A stretch of 64,000 nt of DNA, taken from contig CM060734.1 of assembly GCA_030704615.1 (NCBI GenBank), positions 36,658,042 to 36,722,041 of the forward strand. The letters run 5' to 3'. The translations under genes and the position numbers were made by a program. Position 1 is the stretch's first letter; every line of letters begins with the position of its first letter. Shown here piece after piece: positions 44,727 to 56,970 of this stretch. Origin of the DNA: Takakia lepidozioides. Lineage: Eukaryota > Streptophyta > Takakiopsida > Takakiales > Takakiaceae. The notes beneath the pieces were generated by a model. It was given only the letters and a program-made list of their open reading frames with translations. It did no database searches and was not told where the DNA came from.

Positions 44727-45711
44727 AAAATGAAAGACCTATCCAGAAATTGAAGTATATTGAGACATTTATCCACAAAACAAAGGAATTTGATTCAGAC
44801 ATGCAGTCCAATATGCTAACCCTGGCAATAAAAGACAACAAAGGGGGCTCAAAAGTCAAACTGTTCTCAAGACATCTTACTAATGCAACTCTCAATCCAG
44901 TTTGCTTAGGCAAAATGCTTCATGTTGCTTGGTCCTTGGACCATCCCTAACATCAAGGCAATTATTGTGGCCTCATTGTCTTCTATCCATCGCTTCAGCT
45001 GAAGAGTAGGGCGCACGCTGCCAGGCCCGGGCTCGCCTTACATAATCTGCCCTAGGCGGCCCGTTCCCTAACATTAAGAGCGCGTACGATATACAATAAT
45101 ACGGAGCAAATTATGCATGTCAATTTTTACCAGGTCCAGAAGGCAGTAGCCCTTCGGGGTTAACATAATTTACACTAATTCCTTCGGGAGGCGTCATATA
45201 CTATAATGTTTCACTTATATGATTCCAAGAAAATGGATTTTATGAAAGGTTAGTCCAAATTGTGAGCATCTGAAGTCAACTTGACCTACAAGTGCTAAAA
45301 TCTGTCACACGACTTCCATGTGATCGTGAAATTGTCATTTCAGTTATTTTATGGTGATTACTGACCCAAAGGCCGCGAAAGACAATCTTTGTGTCTTAGC
45401 ATCATATTTCAAAAGCAACAGATGCATCAGCCGTCTAATAACAAAATTGAGACATGTTGCTATATGTGCTTACCTCGCACACTATAACACACCATGACAT
45501 CACAGTCAATCTAAGTACACCCAAACTTAAAGTTATGTCGGTCCGAAACATTCTCGCGGCCCAATCATAGGTCTGTCTGTATCGGCAATACTCGGAGGTT
45601 TAGGTGGGCTCCCAATCTATGGAGACTGGTTGTTGATCTCACGTCCTCTGAAGGAGTGATCTTAGATGTTGAAGAGACTTTGTGTTTGATTGAAAAAAAA
45701 ATTCTCCTGCA
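44727..45711. other. Intergenic region, no feature recognised
   Basis: Sequence downstream of the Copia-3 break. I recognised no coding sequence or repeat. GC-rich sequence at 45005-45070 (CTGCCAGGCCCGGGCTCGCC) stands out from its AT-rich surroundings. Confidence 0.4.
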
Positions 45712-45850
45712 TTTTTGAATTCAAGCGTGCATTTTGTGGAAGAGGTCATCAAGTACGGGGAAATCCATGCAAGGTGGATGTACCATGAAAGATACATAAA
45801 AGTGTTGAAAAGTTATGTCAAAAAATCTTTCGTGACATACACAAATTCAC
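45712..45850 (+). pseudogene. CACTA transposase-associated fragment (DUF4218-like)
   Basis: VHFVEEVIKYGEIHARWMYH and RYIKVLKSYVKK match the conserved HLVEE...GPVxxRWMYPxERYMKxLK region that follows TNP2 in plant CACTA elements. It differs clearly from the related stretch at 55384-55455, so it comes from another CACTA family. Confidence 0.7.
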
Positions 45851-46109
45851 TTGCTATCTTGCTCTATGCTCAGTACTGGATTCATCGTCTCCACCCAGCC
45901 ACCACACTGTGCATATTTTTGTTCAATCAATTTGTTCACCATCGCAGGGCAGACTTCTACATAAGAGCTCTCTGTTCCCTTTGCCGTGCTTTCTTTTATG
46001 TACAGCTGTCACTTTCCACGTTGAAGTATGGTTTTTTTAATCTGTTCCTATAGTTGCTAGCCACCTCACATGTCATCACGTTACATATTCCATTTCATTA
46101 AAAAAAACG

Positions 46110-46280
46110 TGGCGCAGGCAGGGTGGCGGTCTCCGTGACGCCAGGGCGTCGCGGCTTGTGACCCCCGGACTAAAAAACACGTCGCAGGGGGTGTCGGGCG
46201 TTGCCGCCCGCAAATGGGGTTTGCGACGCCCGATCGTCGCTACTTGCGATCCCCACCCAAAAAACACGTTGTTATTGGCG
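46110..46280. repeat. CACTA left subterminal repeats
   Basis: Repeated GCGACGCCCG/CGTCGC units, for example GCGACGCCCGATCGTCGC at about 46221 and GACGCCAGGGCGTCGC at about 46137. Such clusters are the known binding sites of TNPA-type proteins in CACTA elements. Confidence 0.7.
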
Positions 46281-47107
46281 ACGTGCTGCAGTCAAGAGGG
46301 CAACCTGGTTGGGAGGGGGGTTGGGGGTTCATTTTGGGGGTGAATTGGGGGTGGTTTTTTGTTTTTTTCCTGGTTTTGTATTTGGGGATGGGAGAACTTA
46401 CAATTCCATTTCTCTGAGTTAGCAGGTACACAATTGAGCAAGCATGAATCGAGGGTGAGGACGGTGCGACACATGAATAAGATGGAAGATGGAAATATGG
46501 AAATATATTTACAAAAAGTGAGCTGAAAAACTCACAAGGGTTCAGTAGATTGACCCTGGGACCTACATGGACTAGGACTAGTCATCCTCATCCTCATCCT
46601 CAGTGGAGGACTCAGAGCTATCTGATGAGCCTGATGACTCCGCGCCCTTTGCCAGAGCACGTAAATGAGGCGGCGTTCCCCTAAGTCCCACAGAGCTCTC
46701 ATCCAATCCCTAGGCATGACCCTCGACCTCATCCATACTAGTGCCCTGTAGTGCACTCATCCCCTCTGTGTTGGTCATGTTCTTCATGAGGGATTGCCAA
46801 CCATGCTCCTTGGCGTAATTGTACTCTACCGGAGATGGCTTCCTCTCAAACGCACGTTGCTACACATGCCACAAATTAAAATCAGTTCTTCGTGATGATG
46901 GAGCCAGAAAGAAGACATAATAAAATCCATAGGGAAGTACGACTTACAAATCGCAAGATAAAACCCTTGGATCCGCCGGCGCCCCACTTGTGTGTGGATT
47001 TGTGCTTGTCAAGGCGGACTGTTGTTGCTTCGCGTGCCCGGTCAAATTTGGCCTTGTTTGCGGCATCAGTCTCTCCCGCAATGAGTGCATCCCACGATAC
47101 CTATGCA

Positions 47108-47137
47108 CCCCCCCCCCCCCCCCCCCCCCGCCCCCCC
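47108..47137 (+). repeat. C homopolymer (22 C, then G, then 7 C)
   Basis: One of seven long C runs in the CACTA element. The others are 48283-48294, 50208-50219, 50667-50693, 50730-50742, 52204-52227 and 54537-54548. All are on the plus strand. Confidence 0.9.
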
Positions 47138-48671
47138 AACAATTAGTGAATTACACACATACGTTGCATCGAATCCACCTCATTAATGCACATGCGACAA
47201 ATGGAAGGTGACATGATTCAGGATTTGCCAACCTATGTAATTCCATAAGGTGGTTTGGGTATGGCCCCCTTTTCCATTGCCCTCCGAATGATCTGTCTGG
47301 CACGGTACCTCCTATCCTTCAAGTTTCGTCCCACCATCTCCATCACCCTTGTGTCACTCCAATTGCCCGAAAAACCGGCGGTCTAACTCACGGGCATACG
47401 CCCGCTTCGCGCCAAAGTGCTGATCAGCCCACTCGATGTGCAAAGGGAACCACCTCAATGCGAGTTCAAAGGCTGGCTTCTTCATAGCCTCCCAGAACGC
47501 ACCGCAGGGATCACCATGGCGATTCACCTCCACCGGTGGCACCACGATCTTTGCCAACTCCACATCCTGTATCGCCAAGGCTATCCCACCCTCTCCCTTC
47601 TTTGTAGCCTCCTTCCCCTGCTCCTTTGTTACCCCACTGCCCTCCCCCGCATGCACACTCACCCATTCCTCTCTATGGGACTTCTTCTTCTTCTTCTTCT
47701 TTTCCTTCCCCTTCTCCACGACCATCTCCTTCCCCTTCCCCGCTACTTCCTCTCTCTCCTTCTCCCTCTCCCTTCTCTCTCTCTCCTCGGCAGCCCCTTC
47801 ATTGATGGTAAAAGCGATCTTGGGAGATCGAGGCCTCTTCTTCTTACCTTTGGTGTTCGGGTCCTTCATGAACACCACGTGTTCTCCCTCATTGGCAACC
47901 CCACTGGACTGCACCAATGAGGCCAGCCATGTTGCTGCCTCCTGAAGACAAATAACCCCTCCAAATTCAAAAAAAGAAACAAACAACAAAGAAAATCATG
48001 CATGCAAAGGAAAGGAAAAATCATGGAACAAGGTGCGACAGTTGTACCTTTGCAAGCTTGTCCGACTCGCCCCTGGTGTCACCCGATGTGGGAAGAGTCC
48101 CCGTTTCCGGATGTGCCCGCTCTATCCCCTCCCGGAGCGCCACTGGAAGTAGATTCCAGATGTGGAGCATAGCCGGTGGCGGCGCCCCGTAGTCCAGGCC
48201 CTTCTTTGCTGATCGCTCAGGCTCAGGGGGCGGTGTCGCTGATCGGCTAGGCTGCTCCGAACCGGCCATACCTCCTCCTCTTCCCCCCCCCCCCAAATGT
48301 GTATCAGGGTAGAAGCCCTCACCCAGCTTGACTTCTTCGAGGCGCTTCGCTATCTTGGCCACTTCATTGGCCCTCCTCGTCTCCTCCTCCCTCATCGACA
48401 ACAATGGGCTGGCAATGGAGGCTTTCAAAGGCCCTTGAACCTGACGTTGGGCCTTGGCAAGTGCAGCCTTTGCTGCGGAGGAAGGGGTCGCTATGGGGGT
48501 GACATCCAAAAGGTGCCCATACCGGGCCCCCGAATGGGTGATGTGCTTGCCAAGGTACATTTCACCCGTCTTGGTGGCCGGGGGTGTGCTCAACTGAGCA
48601 TCCAGCTCAGCAACAACCTCCCAAATAGGAGAGCTGGCTGAGCCGGCCTCTGGTGCATCCAAGAGAGGAAG

Positions 48672-48838
48672 AAAACTTCCCTAAACCTGTTTTCAGTCTG
48701 TGACATGGGGAAGGACTTCATGGATGCGCTCAAGGGTCTATCCCACTCTTGGCACCAAACCTAAATTTAAAGTCAGGGCAGGAAGACTACCTTTGAACAG
48801 TAAACAGAAGCAGAAAGGAAAGGGAGAGTGCAATTTCC
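48672..48838 (+). mobile_element. LINE ORF2 fragment inside the CACTA element
   Basis: On the plus strand this region shows TLGTKPKFKVRAGRLPLNSK and GKGECNFP, matching TLGTRLKFKLRAGSLPLNSK and GKGECNCP of the LINE (encoded around 4000-4140). It has neither LINE end, so it is an internal fragment rather than a normal insertion. Confidence 0.85.
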
Positions 48839-49279
48839 CTGACGTACCTCTGCTGCTGCTGGTGCTTAAAGCGAGCTGGCGCGGCGAGCTGTTGCGGTGC
48901 TGTCGCGGCTGCCAGCGGCGCGGGTCCCCGCAGCTGCAGGGCGTCTCTCCCCCGCTCACCACGGCTCTCTATCTCTCTCTTCAGCTCGTTAGGTCGCGCC
49001 TCTGCGCGGCGTTCCTACCACACAGGGGAGAGAGACATCAGCCCGTGCTTAGGGCAAGAAAAAGAAAGACAGAAAGTGAGGGAGGAGGCGGTGCTTACCT
49101 TGGGCGTTGGAGCGGCGTTGGGGGCAAACTCCTTGGGGCTTTGCGACCACCTCGGGCTCAGCAGCAGGTGCGTTTCTCCTCCACCCTAAACCCCACTCTC
49201 TGAACTACCTCTCTCCCAAAGAACAAACGAAAACGGGAGGGGAAAAAGATGCTTGAAGCACTTAGGGAAAGAAAAAAAA

Positions 49280-49520
49280 GGCACGGCGCCCACGTGCGAC
49301 GCCCGACCGTCGCATGCCTGCGCCCGCCTTTTTTTGAAATGTAAAAATGAAGATTGCGACGGCTGGCCGTCGTTTCTTGCGACCCCCAGCCCCATAAATA
49401 AAAAAAACATGTCGCCCCCCGCGACGGCTGTCCGTCGCGGGGTGCGACCCCCAGTTAAAAAATAAAAATAAAACTCGTCGTCCAATGCGACGCCAGGGTG
49501 TCGTAGGAGGCGACGGCCAG
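49280..49520. repeat. Internal GCGACG palindromic repeat cluster
   Basis: Units such as TGCGACGCCCGACCGTCGCA, GCGACGGCTGGCCGTCG and GCGACGGCTGTCCGTCGC lie between the two divergent coding regions, and resemble both subterminal clusters. Confidence 0.75.
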
Positions 49521-49940
49521 CCTTTCTGGATTTAGGGTTTAGGGCCTTTTGGGTTTCTTAGTGTTTATTTTAGTTATTTATTTTTTCATATGGTACTGGG
49601 TTAGGGTGTTTGCTTTACTTTATGGTGCTGGGTTTGGATTGGCGGTTTTGGTTGTGGGTCTTGGGGTTAAAAAGATAACGGTGGTGTAATTAGGATTCAC
49701 ATACCCAAAATGTGGTTCAATCTGATAATCGCAAAGCGCTAGGTCTCAACAATTTTTCCATAGTGTGAGCATCCTGAAGATAGAACGAGAGGAAGGATTT
49801 ATTGTCTTGGGCTCTAGCACCATAGAAATGCTCCGCCTTTGGTTACCAATTTTGAAAGCCCCGAGGTTGAGGCATAGGGTTTTTTTGCCAACGGTTTTTG
49901 AGAAATGAAAGTGTTGGTGGTGTGTGTTAATTAGGATGGG

Positions 49941-50662
49941 ATGGTGAGGAAACATCGACCCATCTCCCTTGAGGATGGGGAGGTAGTACCACATATCGAT
50001 TGTGGCCCTAGAGCGACCATTTTTCGTGGCGAGGAGGCACCCATTGCACGTGATCCAATACAGGCTGCCGAGCACAATCGTAGAAGGGGGACCGGGGCCA
50101 AATTTCAGGTGATGCGGAGGATGTTGACACTCCGGGATCGAGAGTCGGGCGCGCTGCGGGTTGCCCCCTCGCGGGCCACCCCGTCCAACCACATCCACTA
50201 CTTTTGACCCCCCCCCCCCGACAGGATTGAGAGTTGGTGCACTAAGTGTTGGGAACGGATACCGTCAGGCGACACCAGACCACCAAGGCGGCGACCGCAT
50301 GTTGTCGAAAAACATTACAAGAAGAACAAGATTGCGGATGCGGCAAAAGTGAGTGTTTTTCCCATCCCTCTCATTAACATTCATTTAAGGTACATTTAGG
50401 TTTATCTAATAATATAGTATTGGTAAGCATACATAAATCAAAATTACGACATAAGTATTGATGCGTCGTTCACTACGCACATTGCAACCACGACTTGATG
50501 CCCAAGCTCGCAATCACATTGCATGGGAGGCATTTCGCGCCGGTCTACTTGCAGAATTTGTGCCAGATGTGACCAGTTGGTTCCCCCAGCATTACGTAGA
50601 TGAGATGCGTAGGGTCGAGGGGTATCGTAGGTGTCGTAGGTGTTATGGCCGGCGACGAGCAG

Positions 50663-50693
<31 letters not shown>

Positions 50694-51590
50694 TCTAGTT
50701 TCCTCAAGCGGTCCCCCTGATTGTGGCCTCCCCCCCCCCCCCATCTGTTTCTTTGCCTGATCCGGACGTTGTACCCCCGGCTGCACCTCCGACATTACAT
50801 CCTCAACCACCTCCACTTTCATCTCTTCCGCCAGCAGTACCACCTCCACCACCACCACCCCTACTTCCACCTCCACGTGCATGTGCCCTCCGAACCTCTA
50901 AGAGGGGTCGGCTTCGCCCTAGGTTTCCTCTCCTTCGGCTTGGGTGGCCTAAGCGGGATCCTCGCCCCCGATGGGAAGCGCATAGGACTATGTTACTGAG
51001 GACCGTCCAGCCTCGTTGTTGGGGGAATCATCTCGACCCTCCCACCCCCATCCGAGGAAATGTGGAGTTCAAGTATTGGGGGAGACGGTATGTTGTGAGA
51101 GCCGCTACAGACCCTACTATGGGTCGGGGTTTATTCACGGTCAATGATATTGTGGTTCCTCCTCGGAGAAACAACATGGTGGACTTGTTTCCCTACTACG
51201 GTCCATACTACACCTCCGCCCAACAACATTGTCAAAGATGTCGGGGTCACCATCACAAAATCTAATCTCAATGGGAGACAACCCCCGTCTACGTACATCC
51301 TGTCTGGTCTTTTGGTCATCCTATGAGAACCAATGTAGTATGGACGAGCGAAGCGATGGGCATGAGAGCTTTTGTGGTCATACGTCAGTATACTGTGAGG
51401 GGATGCACATGTTTGTGATGACATGTGCTAGTAGGACTATTAGGGCTAGCAGCGAACTATTTGCATCATATGAGTTCTTCCGGGATGATTGGGACCTCCG
51501 ATTACAGCGTGAGTGGGATGTGTATGATAGAAATAGGGTTCCTTTGAGACAGGGATCGCGTAGAGGGGCATTGTAGATATTCTCATGATG
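49941..51590 (+). pseudogene. Passenger gene in the CACTA element, possible SET-domain remnant
   Basis: The family is uncertain. Three plus-strand pieces follow one another: MVRKHRPISLEDGEVVPHID (49941), SLRTLQPRLDAQARNHIAWE (50458) and a proline-rich stretch leading to FKYWGRRYVVRAATDPTMGR and GLFTVNDIVV, FPYYGPYY (51070-51215). In another frame comes MFVMTCASRTIRASSELFAS and YEFFRDDWDLRLQREW (51410-51510). GRGLF...Y-GPYY followed by T(I)RA-x-x-ELF-SY-x-FF resembles the start and end of SET methyltransferase domains. At least one frameshift (near 51250) lies between them, and C homopolymers interrupt the 5' part. Confidence 0.4.
50667..50693 (+). repeat. C homopolymer (27 C)
   Basis: The longest C run of the window. 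It lies inside the passenger reading frame, where it would code for polyproline. Confidence 0.9.
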
Positions 51591-51599
51591 TACTTTGTA

Positions 51600-52522
51600 T
51601 ACATCCGATTAATCGATTGATGTAAATTTTTTTCTTGTTGCTCGTGTGGGTTGCAATTTTGCATATGTGATCTAAATATACTTATGCACATGTGGACCAA
51701 ATATGAGCTTGAACCAAGTTGATTCAATGGGTCATTCTAGTGTTGAACGCAGCTACGTGTCATAGAGACAGAAAATTGTGTTTCGTCTGCAGATGATTTT
51801 TTTTTTAATTCCATTTTCAAGCCATATGCTTATTGATAGCATATGCAATGTGCGTGCAAAATTTGGGAGTAAACAAAAGTCATTTGGACCCATAACCAGA
51901 TTTTGTTCTCTCATTTGCACTCCAAAGGTGAGTTATCTTCAATTTCATGCACTTTTCATAGAGAGTTTTGCAAAAGTGACCCTAGAAACACACTTATTTT
52001 TTTTCCATTTTTTTTCTGTCCTATTTTTTGCATGGATGTAGTGGTGCAAAGCCCGATGTCACAGAACAAAATAGAGCTAAAAATAAAATCATTACGCCCC
52101 TCAAAATCGCAATAATATATTCTCTAAATGCAAATATTTATTTTAAATTCGATTTAATTCAAAATTGGTGCAAGGGTGAGTGCGTTGTTGGGGAGGCAAT
52201 GTTCCCCCCCCCCCCCCCCCCCCCCCCTGCTGGATCTTTGTACAGGTGTTGCACATATATTCAAGCACATGTAGGAAAAAATGAAGCTTGAGCCACATCC
52301 GTTTGTTGGGTGCAATGGCATGAGAGGATTTTCTTTCACATTAATAAACAAAAATTGGTTGATAGGGTGAATGCGTCATTGGGGGGGCAAATGATTTTGT
52401 TTGGGTTTGAAATTTTGCATGCATGTACGTTGCGCACATACATGTAATTATTGAATGACATATTTGATGCACACACACATTGAAGGTTGTTGTTTGCATT
52501 TCGCTTATAATGAAGTGTATGG
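51600..52522. other. CACTA internal non-coding sequence
   Basis: Lies between the passenger gene and the TNP2 gene. It is AT-rich, with a (C)24 tract at 52204-52227 and no recognised coding sequence. Confidence 0.5.
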
Positions 52523-52569
52523 TTGCAAGGACACATTATAATATATGTCCATATGTTCATTTGTTCGTA

Positions 52570-55500
52570 CCAGGACTTTGTCCATCCCTTCCCGGTCTTT
52601 TCTCTTGGCACCCCATCCGAAAACAACCCAAGTACATCAGGCGGGAGCCGTGGGCGAGACGCCACCCCCACCGTACCGGACGATGATGACGATGACAGTG
52701 ATAGTGATAGTGATAGTGACAGTGACAACAACAATGAGCATGGAATTAACCAGGAGAATGTGCAAGCCATGGAGGATCTCTTAATGCATCATGTGGGCGC
52801 TGATGCATCCCATGAAGAGGGAACCCGGCCAATCGATGATCCTGAAATGGCCCCCTCAAATGACATGGAGAGGGAGGCGAGAACTCCCTTGTACGAAAGG
52901 GCGAAAATGAGTTGACTTTCAACAATCTTACTTTTGCTCAATCTTCAAATTCGATTTGGCATAAGTAATGTTGGGATGTCTGCCATAATGCGAACTATTG
53001 CAGACTATATCCTTGCTCCACACTTGAAACCCAAGATGCCACGGTCGCTGAAAGAGGCGCGCGAAGTCTTGGACTTTGTGGGGATGAGCTATAAGATTTT
53101 TCATACATGTCCATGTGATAAAAACCCTATACTACGGAGATGATTCGCATCTCACCAAGTGCCCAAAGTGCAAGAAAGACCGATATTGGGATGATGTCCA
53201 AAGGAGAAAAGTACCATGCAAGGTATAAGCGCCATTCCCCCTTGCATGTAGATTATTTTCTTTAATCTTCTCAATGTATGTAAAGTGTATTCCACAAAGT
53301 TTAGGGTTTAGAGAGTAGTACTCATACAAGATCTGATTGTGGTTTTGGAAGGAGCGAGTGAGGAGTGGAAGGAGCGACGTTTGGTTTTGACCATTCACAC
53401 CCAAATGAGGGAGATGCTGCATAAAGAGAAAGACATAAGGGTGTTGTATTATGTGTGCTAATGGGATGATTACATGTGGGGGGCGTGGGGTATTTCATCC
53501 TAGAAAATGCATTACTTTCCGATCGTCCCGCGATTGAGGGCACAGTACCGAAGCCCCGAATTGGCCAGACTCATGAGATGATACGTCTCGCATCGGAGCC
53601 CCCTGGGAAAGGTGTGCGGGCCACAAGATTCACAAGCATGGAGGCATATTGAAGAGATGCGGTTTTTTCTCTTGGAGGACCCACGACATGTCCATCTCGG
53701 CTTCTCCTCGGATGGGGTCAACCATTCTCTGTCCAGTCATGTAGTCATTCCACTTGGCCGGTGACCATGGTGAATTACAACATCCCTCCGTATCTTTCAA
53801 TTAAAAAAGGCCATATCATGTTGGCTGCCATTGTGCCAGGTGAGTGTACTCATTTCATGTTTATTATTGCCTTCGACTTTACATTAAACTTCTGATCTTT
53901 GACGCAATTCGGATGCAAGATTGATGAGTGACATAATCAATTTTGTAGTATAATCTGCATATTGGTGGAGCATTGAAACAATGATGTGAATGTCTCATAG
54001 GGAAAAAACAAGTGGCAAACATGGACACGTACTTGCGACCTCTTGTTGATGAACTTAAAGAGCTATGGAGGGGGGTCTTGGCATTGGATGCTTCACTTGA
54101 CCATATGGCCGGACAATCTTTTCAGATGAGAGGCATCTTGCTTTGGACAATGCATGCAGGTATATTATGTTCCCCATGAACAACCCGCGTACATTCACTT
54201 GTCAATGCCGGATAATATCGATGAAAATTGGGATTGATTGAAATAGCAGCGATAGTCTTGTGTACCGTAGTGGGGTAGATGGCATTATGGGCCATGCACA
54301 TGACAACTTTTTGTTTTTGCTAATGTGGCGGGATGTGTAGTACAAGACTAATTGTTTGCTCGGGGCTAAGCACCAAAGGGTACCATGCATGCTTGCATTG
54401 TGGCGATGATCTTGATGCACATAGCTCCCGCCATCTTCACAAGATGGTGTATCCCAACTACCGCAAATTTCTTTCTATGAGCCATCGATGGAGAAGAAGA
54501 GAGAAACACTTGTTTGATGGCAAAGAGGAAGTACGTCCCCCCCCCCCCTATGACACCGCCTGGGCAGTTTTGGGAGAACCGATGAAAGGAGGCCCATGCG
54601 GGCAGGGACGGTGAAGTGGACGTGCCCGGCATGAAACGACTTTCAATCTTCTACGAGTTTTCATATTGGGCGGTATATATTCCACAAAAACACCGTCAAT
54701 ATCCCTATGCATGCATGTGATATTGCACATTTGGTATGCGTTGCATTGTCACTTTCACGTTAAAAAAATTGTGTAAGTCTTTGTGGGTGGGGATATATGT
54801 AGGACCTGAAGATTCGTCATCTTCTAGATCCCATGCATATTGAGAAGAATGTCTGCTCGTCTCTTTTTTCGGTTCTTCATGGCACGCTGGCAAAGAAGGG
54901 AGTGGCTACAAAAGGAGATTATCTCGGTGTTAGAAATGAGCTTGAGGAGCAGGGTCGCATGCACCATCTATGGGCCGAACAAAATGGTGTGGACCCAAAG
55001 GGTATTGTACGGTGGAAGTATAGGCGCGCACCTTGGCAATGGACAAAGGAGGAATACAATAAAGTGATAGCCACCATAAATGTTGTCTGAACACCAACTG
55101 GTTATGGGTCATCCCTCCGTACGAAGTTCAACGAAGAAGACGGGGTCCATGGTTTGAAGTCTCATGACTACCACAATCTATTGCAAGACATCTTGCCCAT
55201 TGCAATACGTGGGACATTGACTCCCGAGGTTCGTGAGACAATCTAGAGATTGGGAGGCTTGTTCCGGTGGATTTGCTCCAAAGAGTTGGAAGAAGCAGAT
55301 TTTCCACGCATGAAGAAGGAGGCGGCGGAGGTAATGTGTATGTTGGAGATGCACCTTCATCCCTCTTTCTTTGACATCCAAGTGCACTTAGTAGTGCACT
55401 TAGTGGAAGAGGCTTCGATTGTCGGCCCCGTTCATTCTCGGTGGATGTACGTCTTTGAAGATGACGCCCCGGATTTGCAGGGGGTAGAAGAGGATGATGG

Positions 55501-56392
55501 CCTCTAAGTTCATTCCAACAGTGGCTTTGAACTTCAGTTTATGACGCCGTTGCTAAGGAGAGGTGGTTTCAGATTTGGTGCAAGACATTGCAAGGGGCCC
55601 CTCTCAATTCGCGACCTCATACACAACGGTTTTGGTTCACGGTCGTCATTTCCGCATTCGTGCTCTTGACATGAAGCGTAAAACAACCTTGATTCTGGCT
55701 TGTGTGCCACATATTGGCAAGACTCCGTGTGGGGCAAGAGAGATACACGACCTGCTATGAGCAAACTTGAGTACATTGGAGAGCTTGAGAGCATACTCCA
55801 ACTTCAGTATACAAGGTATCGGCATCTTCTCTTCAAGGGAAGGTGGTTCCAGCCACATCTTGTGGGGCCCTCCACAACACTAGTGCAAGATGATTGTGGT
55901 TTCACGCGCGTCAATGCAGATAAGCTCAACCCTACTCATTGTCCCTCCGATGAGCTTTTTTCACGGCCTTCAGACATGGAGCAAGTTTTCTTCTCCGATG
56001 ACAAAACAAGAGGGGGGAATTGGAAGGTGGTTGTGCATGCTCAGCCAAGAGGAAGACGTATCTATCATGGTCTCGGATCTCCATGGGGTGATGCAATTAC
56101 GGTGGACGGAGAGACTGGTCATAATGATGTTGATGATGGAGGTTGGGTAGAGGGGGTAGAAGAGGATGATGACGCCCCGGACAATGCATCCTGGACCCTA
56201 TATGATGAAGCTCTAGAAGATACGGATGTTGGAGAAGGAGACGAAGACACGGCTATTGACAACGAGGTGGAGGATGATTCAGAGGTGCGTTTTGAGGGCC
56301 GGACCATTTATGACGATGACTCCGATGACCGAGAAGACATGCAGCTTGATGAGGATGAAGAGGCTCCGGATAATGATGTTCAAGTTGATTAG
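52570..56392 (+). pseudogene. TNP2-like transposase of the CACTA element
   Basis: The order of blocks follows plant TNP2: an acidic start coded by a GATAGT repeat (about 52680); ARTPLYERAKMS*LSTILLLL (stop at 52914); LDFVGMSYKIFHTCPCDK then, one frame on, YYGDDSHLTKCPKCKKDRYW (53143-53200); YFPIVPRLRAQYRSPELARL and RHVHLGFSSDGVN (53515-53720); TYLRPLVDELKELWRGV (54030); STKGYHACLHCGDDLDAHSS and HLHKMVYPNYRKFL (54370-54470); LLDPMHIEKNVCSSLFSVLH (54820-54880); and DUF4218-like MKKEAAEVMCMLEMHLHPSF with VHSRWMY (55310-55450). A last part, 55700-56392, reads NPTHCPSDELFSRPSDMEQV (DUF4216-like) and ends in an acidic tail. Introns separate several blocks. Stops and frameshifts make it non-functional as assembled. 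Confidence 0.85.
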
Positions 56393-56699
56393 ACACAAAA
56401 ACAAAGCTACATAACAATTCTCGCACCGAACTGGACCCATCCCTTCGATTGATTGTACATGTACATGCATATTGTACTTTATTTCTATGATTCATCAAAT
56501 ATGGTTGTGGCTGGTAGTCTTTTAAGAAAGAAGGCAGAGGCACAACACATACAAATGTGATATCAAGAGAATTATCAAAATGAATGTCACAATCTACAAG
56601 AAGGTCCACAACAACAAAATAAACCATAAAGAAAAACAAACACCCTATCCCAGTACCATATGAAAAAAAAAAAAACTACGAATCCCCAAAGGCCCTAAA

Positions 56700-56937
56700 C
56701 CTAAACATAGAAAGCCCTGCCGTCGCTGCCTGCGACCCCTACGCGTCGCCACCTGCGGATTTTAGGCCGGGGTCGCAAACGGCGACGGCCAGCCGTCGTA
56801 CACTGTGACCCGTTTTTTTTTTTTTTGCAAGAATAGGGCAGCCGGGCAGTTTGCAACGCCCGGCCGTCGCAGGGGCCTTTTGCCCTTCATGCCACCATGC
56901 GACGGCCTGGTGTCGCAAGAAAGGGCTGCGATGAAAG

Positions 56938-56970
<33 letters not shown>

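Larger units (their letters stand above)
46576..49010 (-). pseudogene. TNPA-like (plant Transposase_24/Ptta type) gene of the CACTA element
   Basis: Minus-strand exons read, from the N-terminus: NELKREIESRGERGRDALQL (about 49010-48870, donor CAGAG|GTACGT); after an intron holding a LINE fragment, GSASSPIWEVVAELDAQLST and EETRRANEVAKIAKRLEEVK (48650-48021); a Lys-rich stretch coded by a TTC repeat, VHAGEGSGVTKEQGKEATKK, then CGAFWEAMKKPAFELALRWF (47989-47354); NLKDRRYRARQIIRRAMEKG (47350-47223); KAKFDRAREATTVRLDKHKS and THKWGAGGSKGFILRF (47100-46950, donor GTAAGTCG); QRAFERKPSPVEYNYAKEHG (46860) and an acidic C-terminus ending at 46576. The ANKAKF...GGSKGF stretch matches plant Ptta/En-Spm transposases. 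A frameshift near 47353 and an in-frame stop near 46716 break it. Confidence 0.7.

Noticed and set aside
47417-47945. Plus-strand ORFs of 167-169 codons
   Set aside because: They are the reverse strand of the TNPA-like coding region, whose minus-strand frame has recognisable Transposase_24-type motifs.
50721-51000. Proline- and histidine-rich ORFs near the C tracts
   Set aside because: They are translations of C homopolymers and low-complexity sequence; only the later frames show protein-like motifs.
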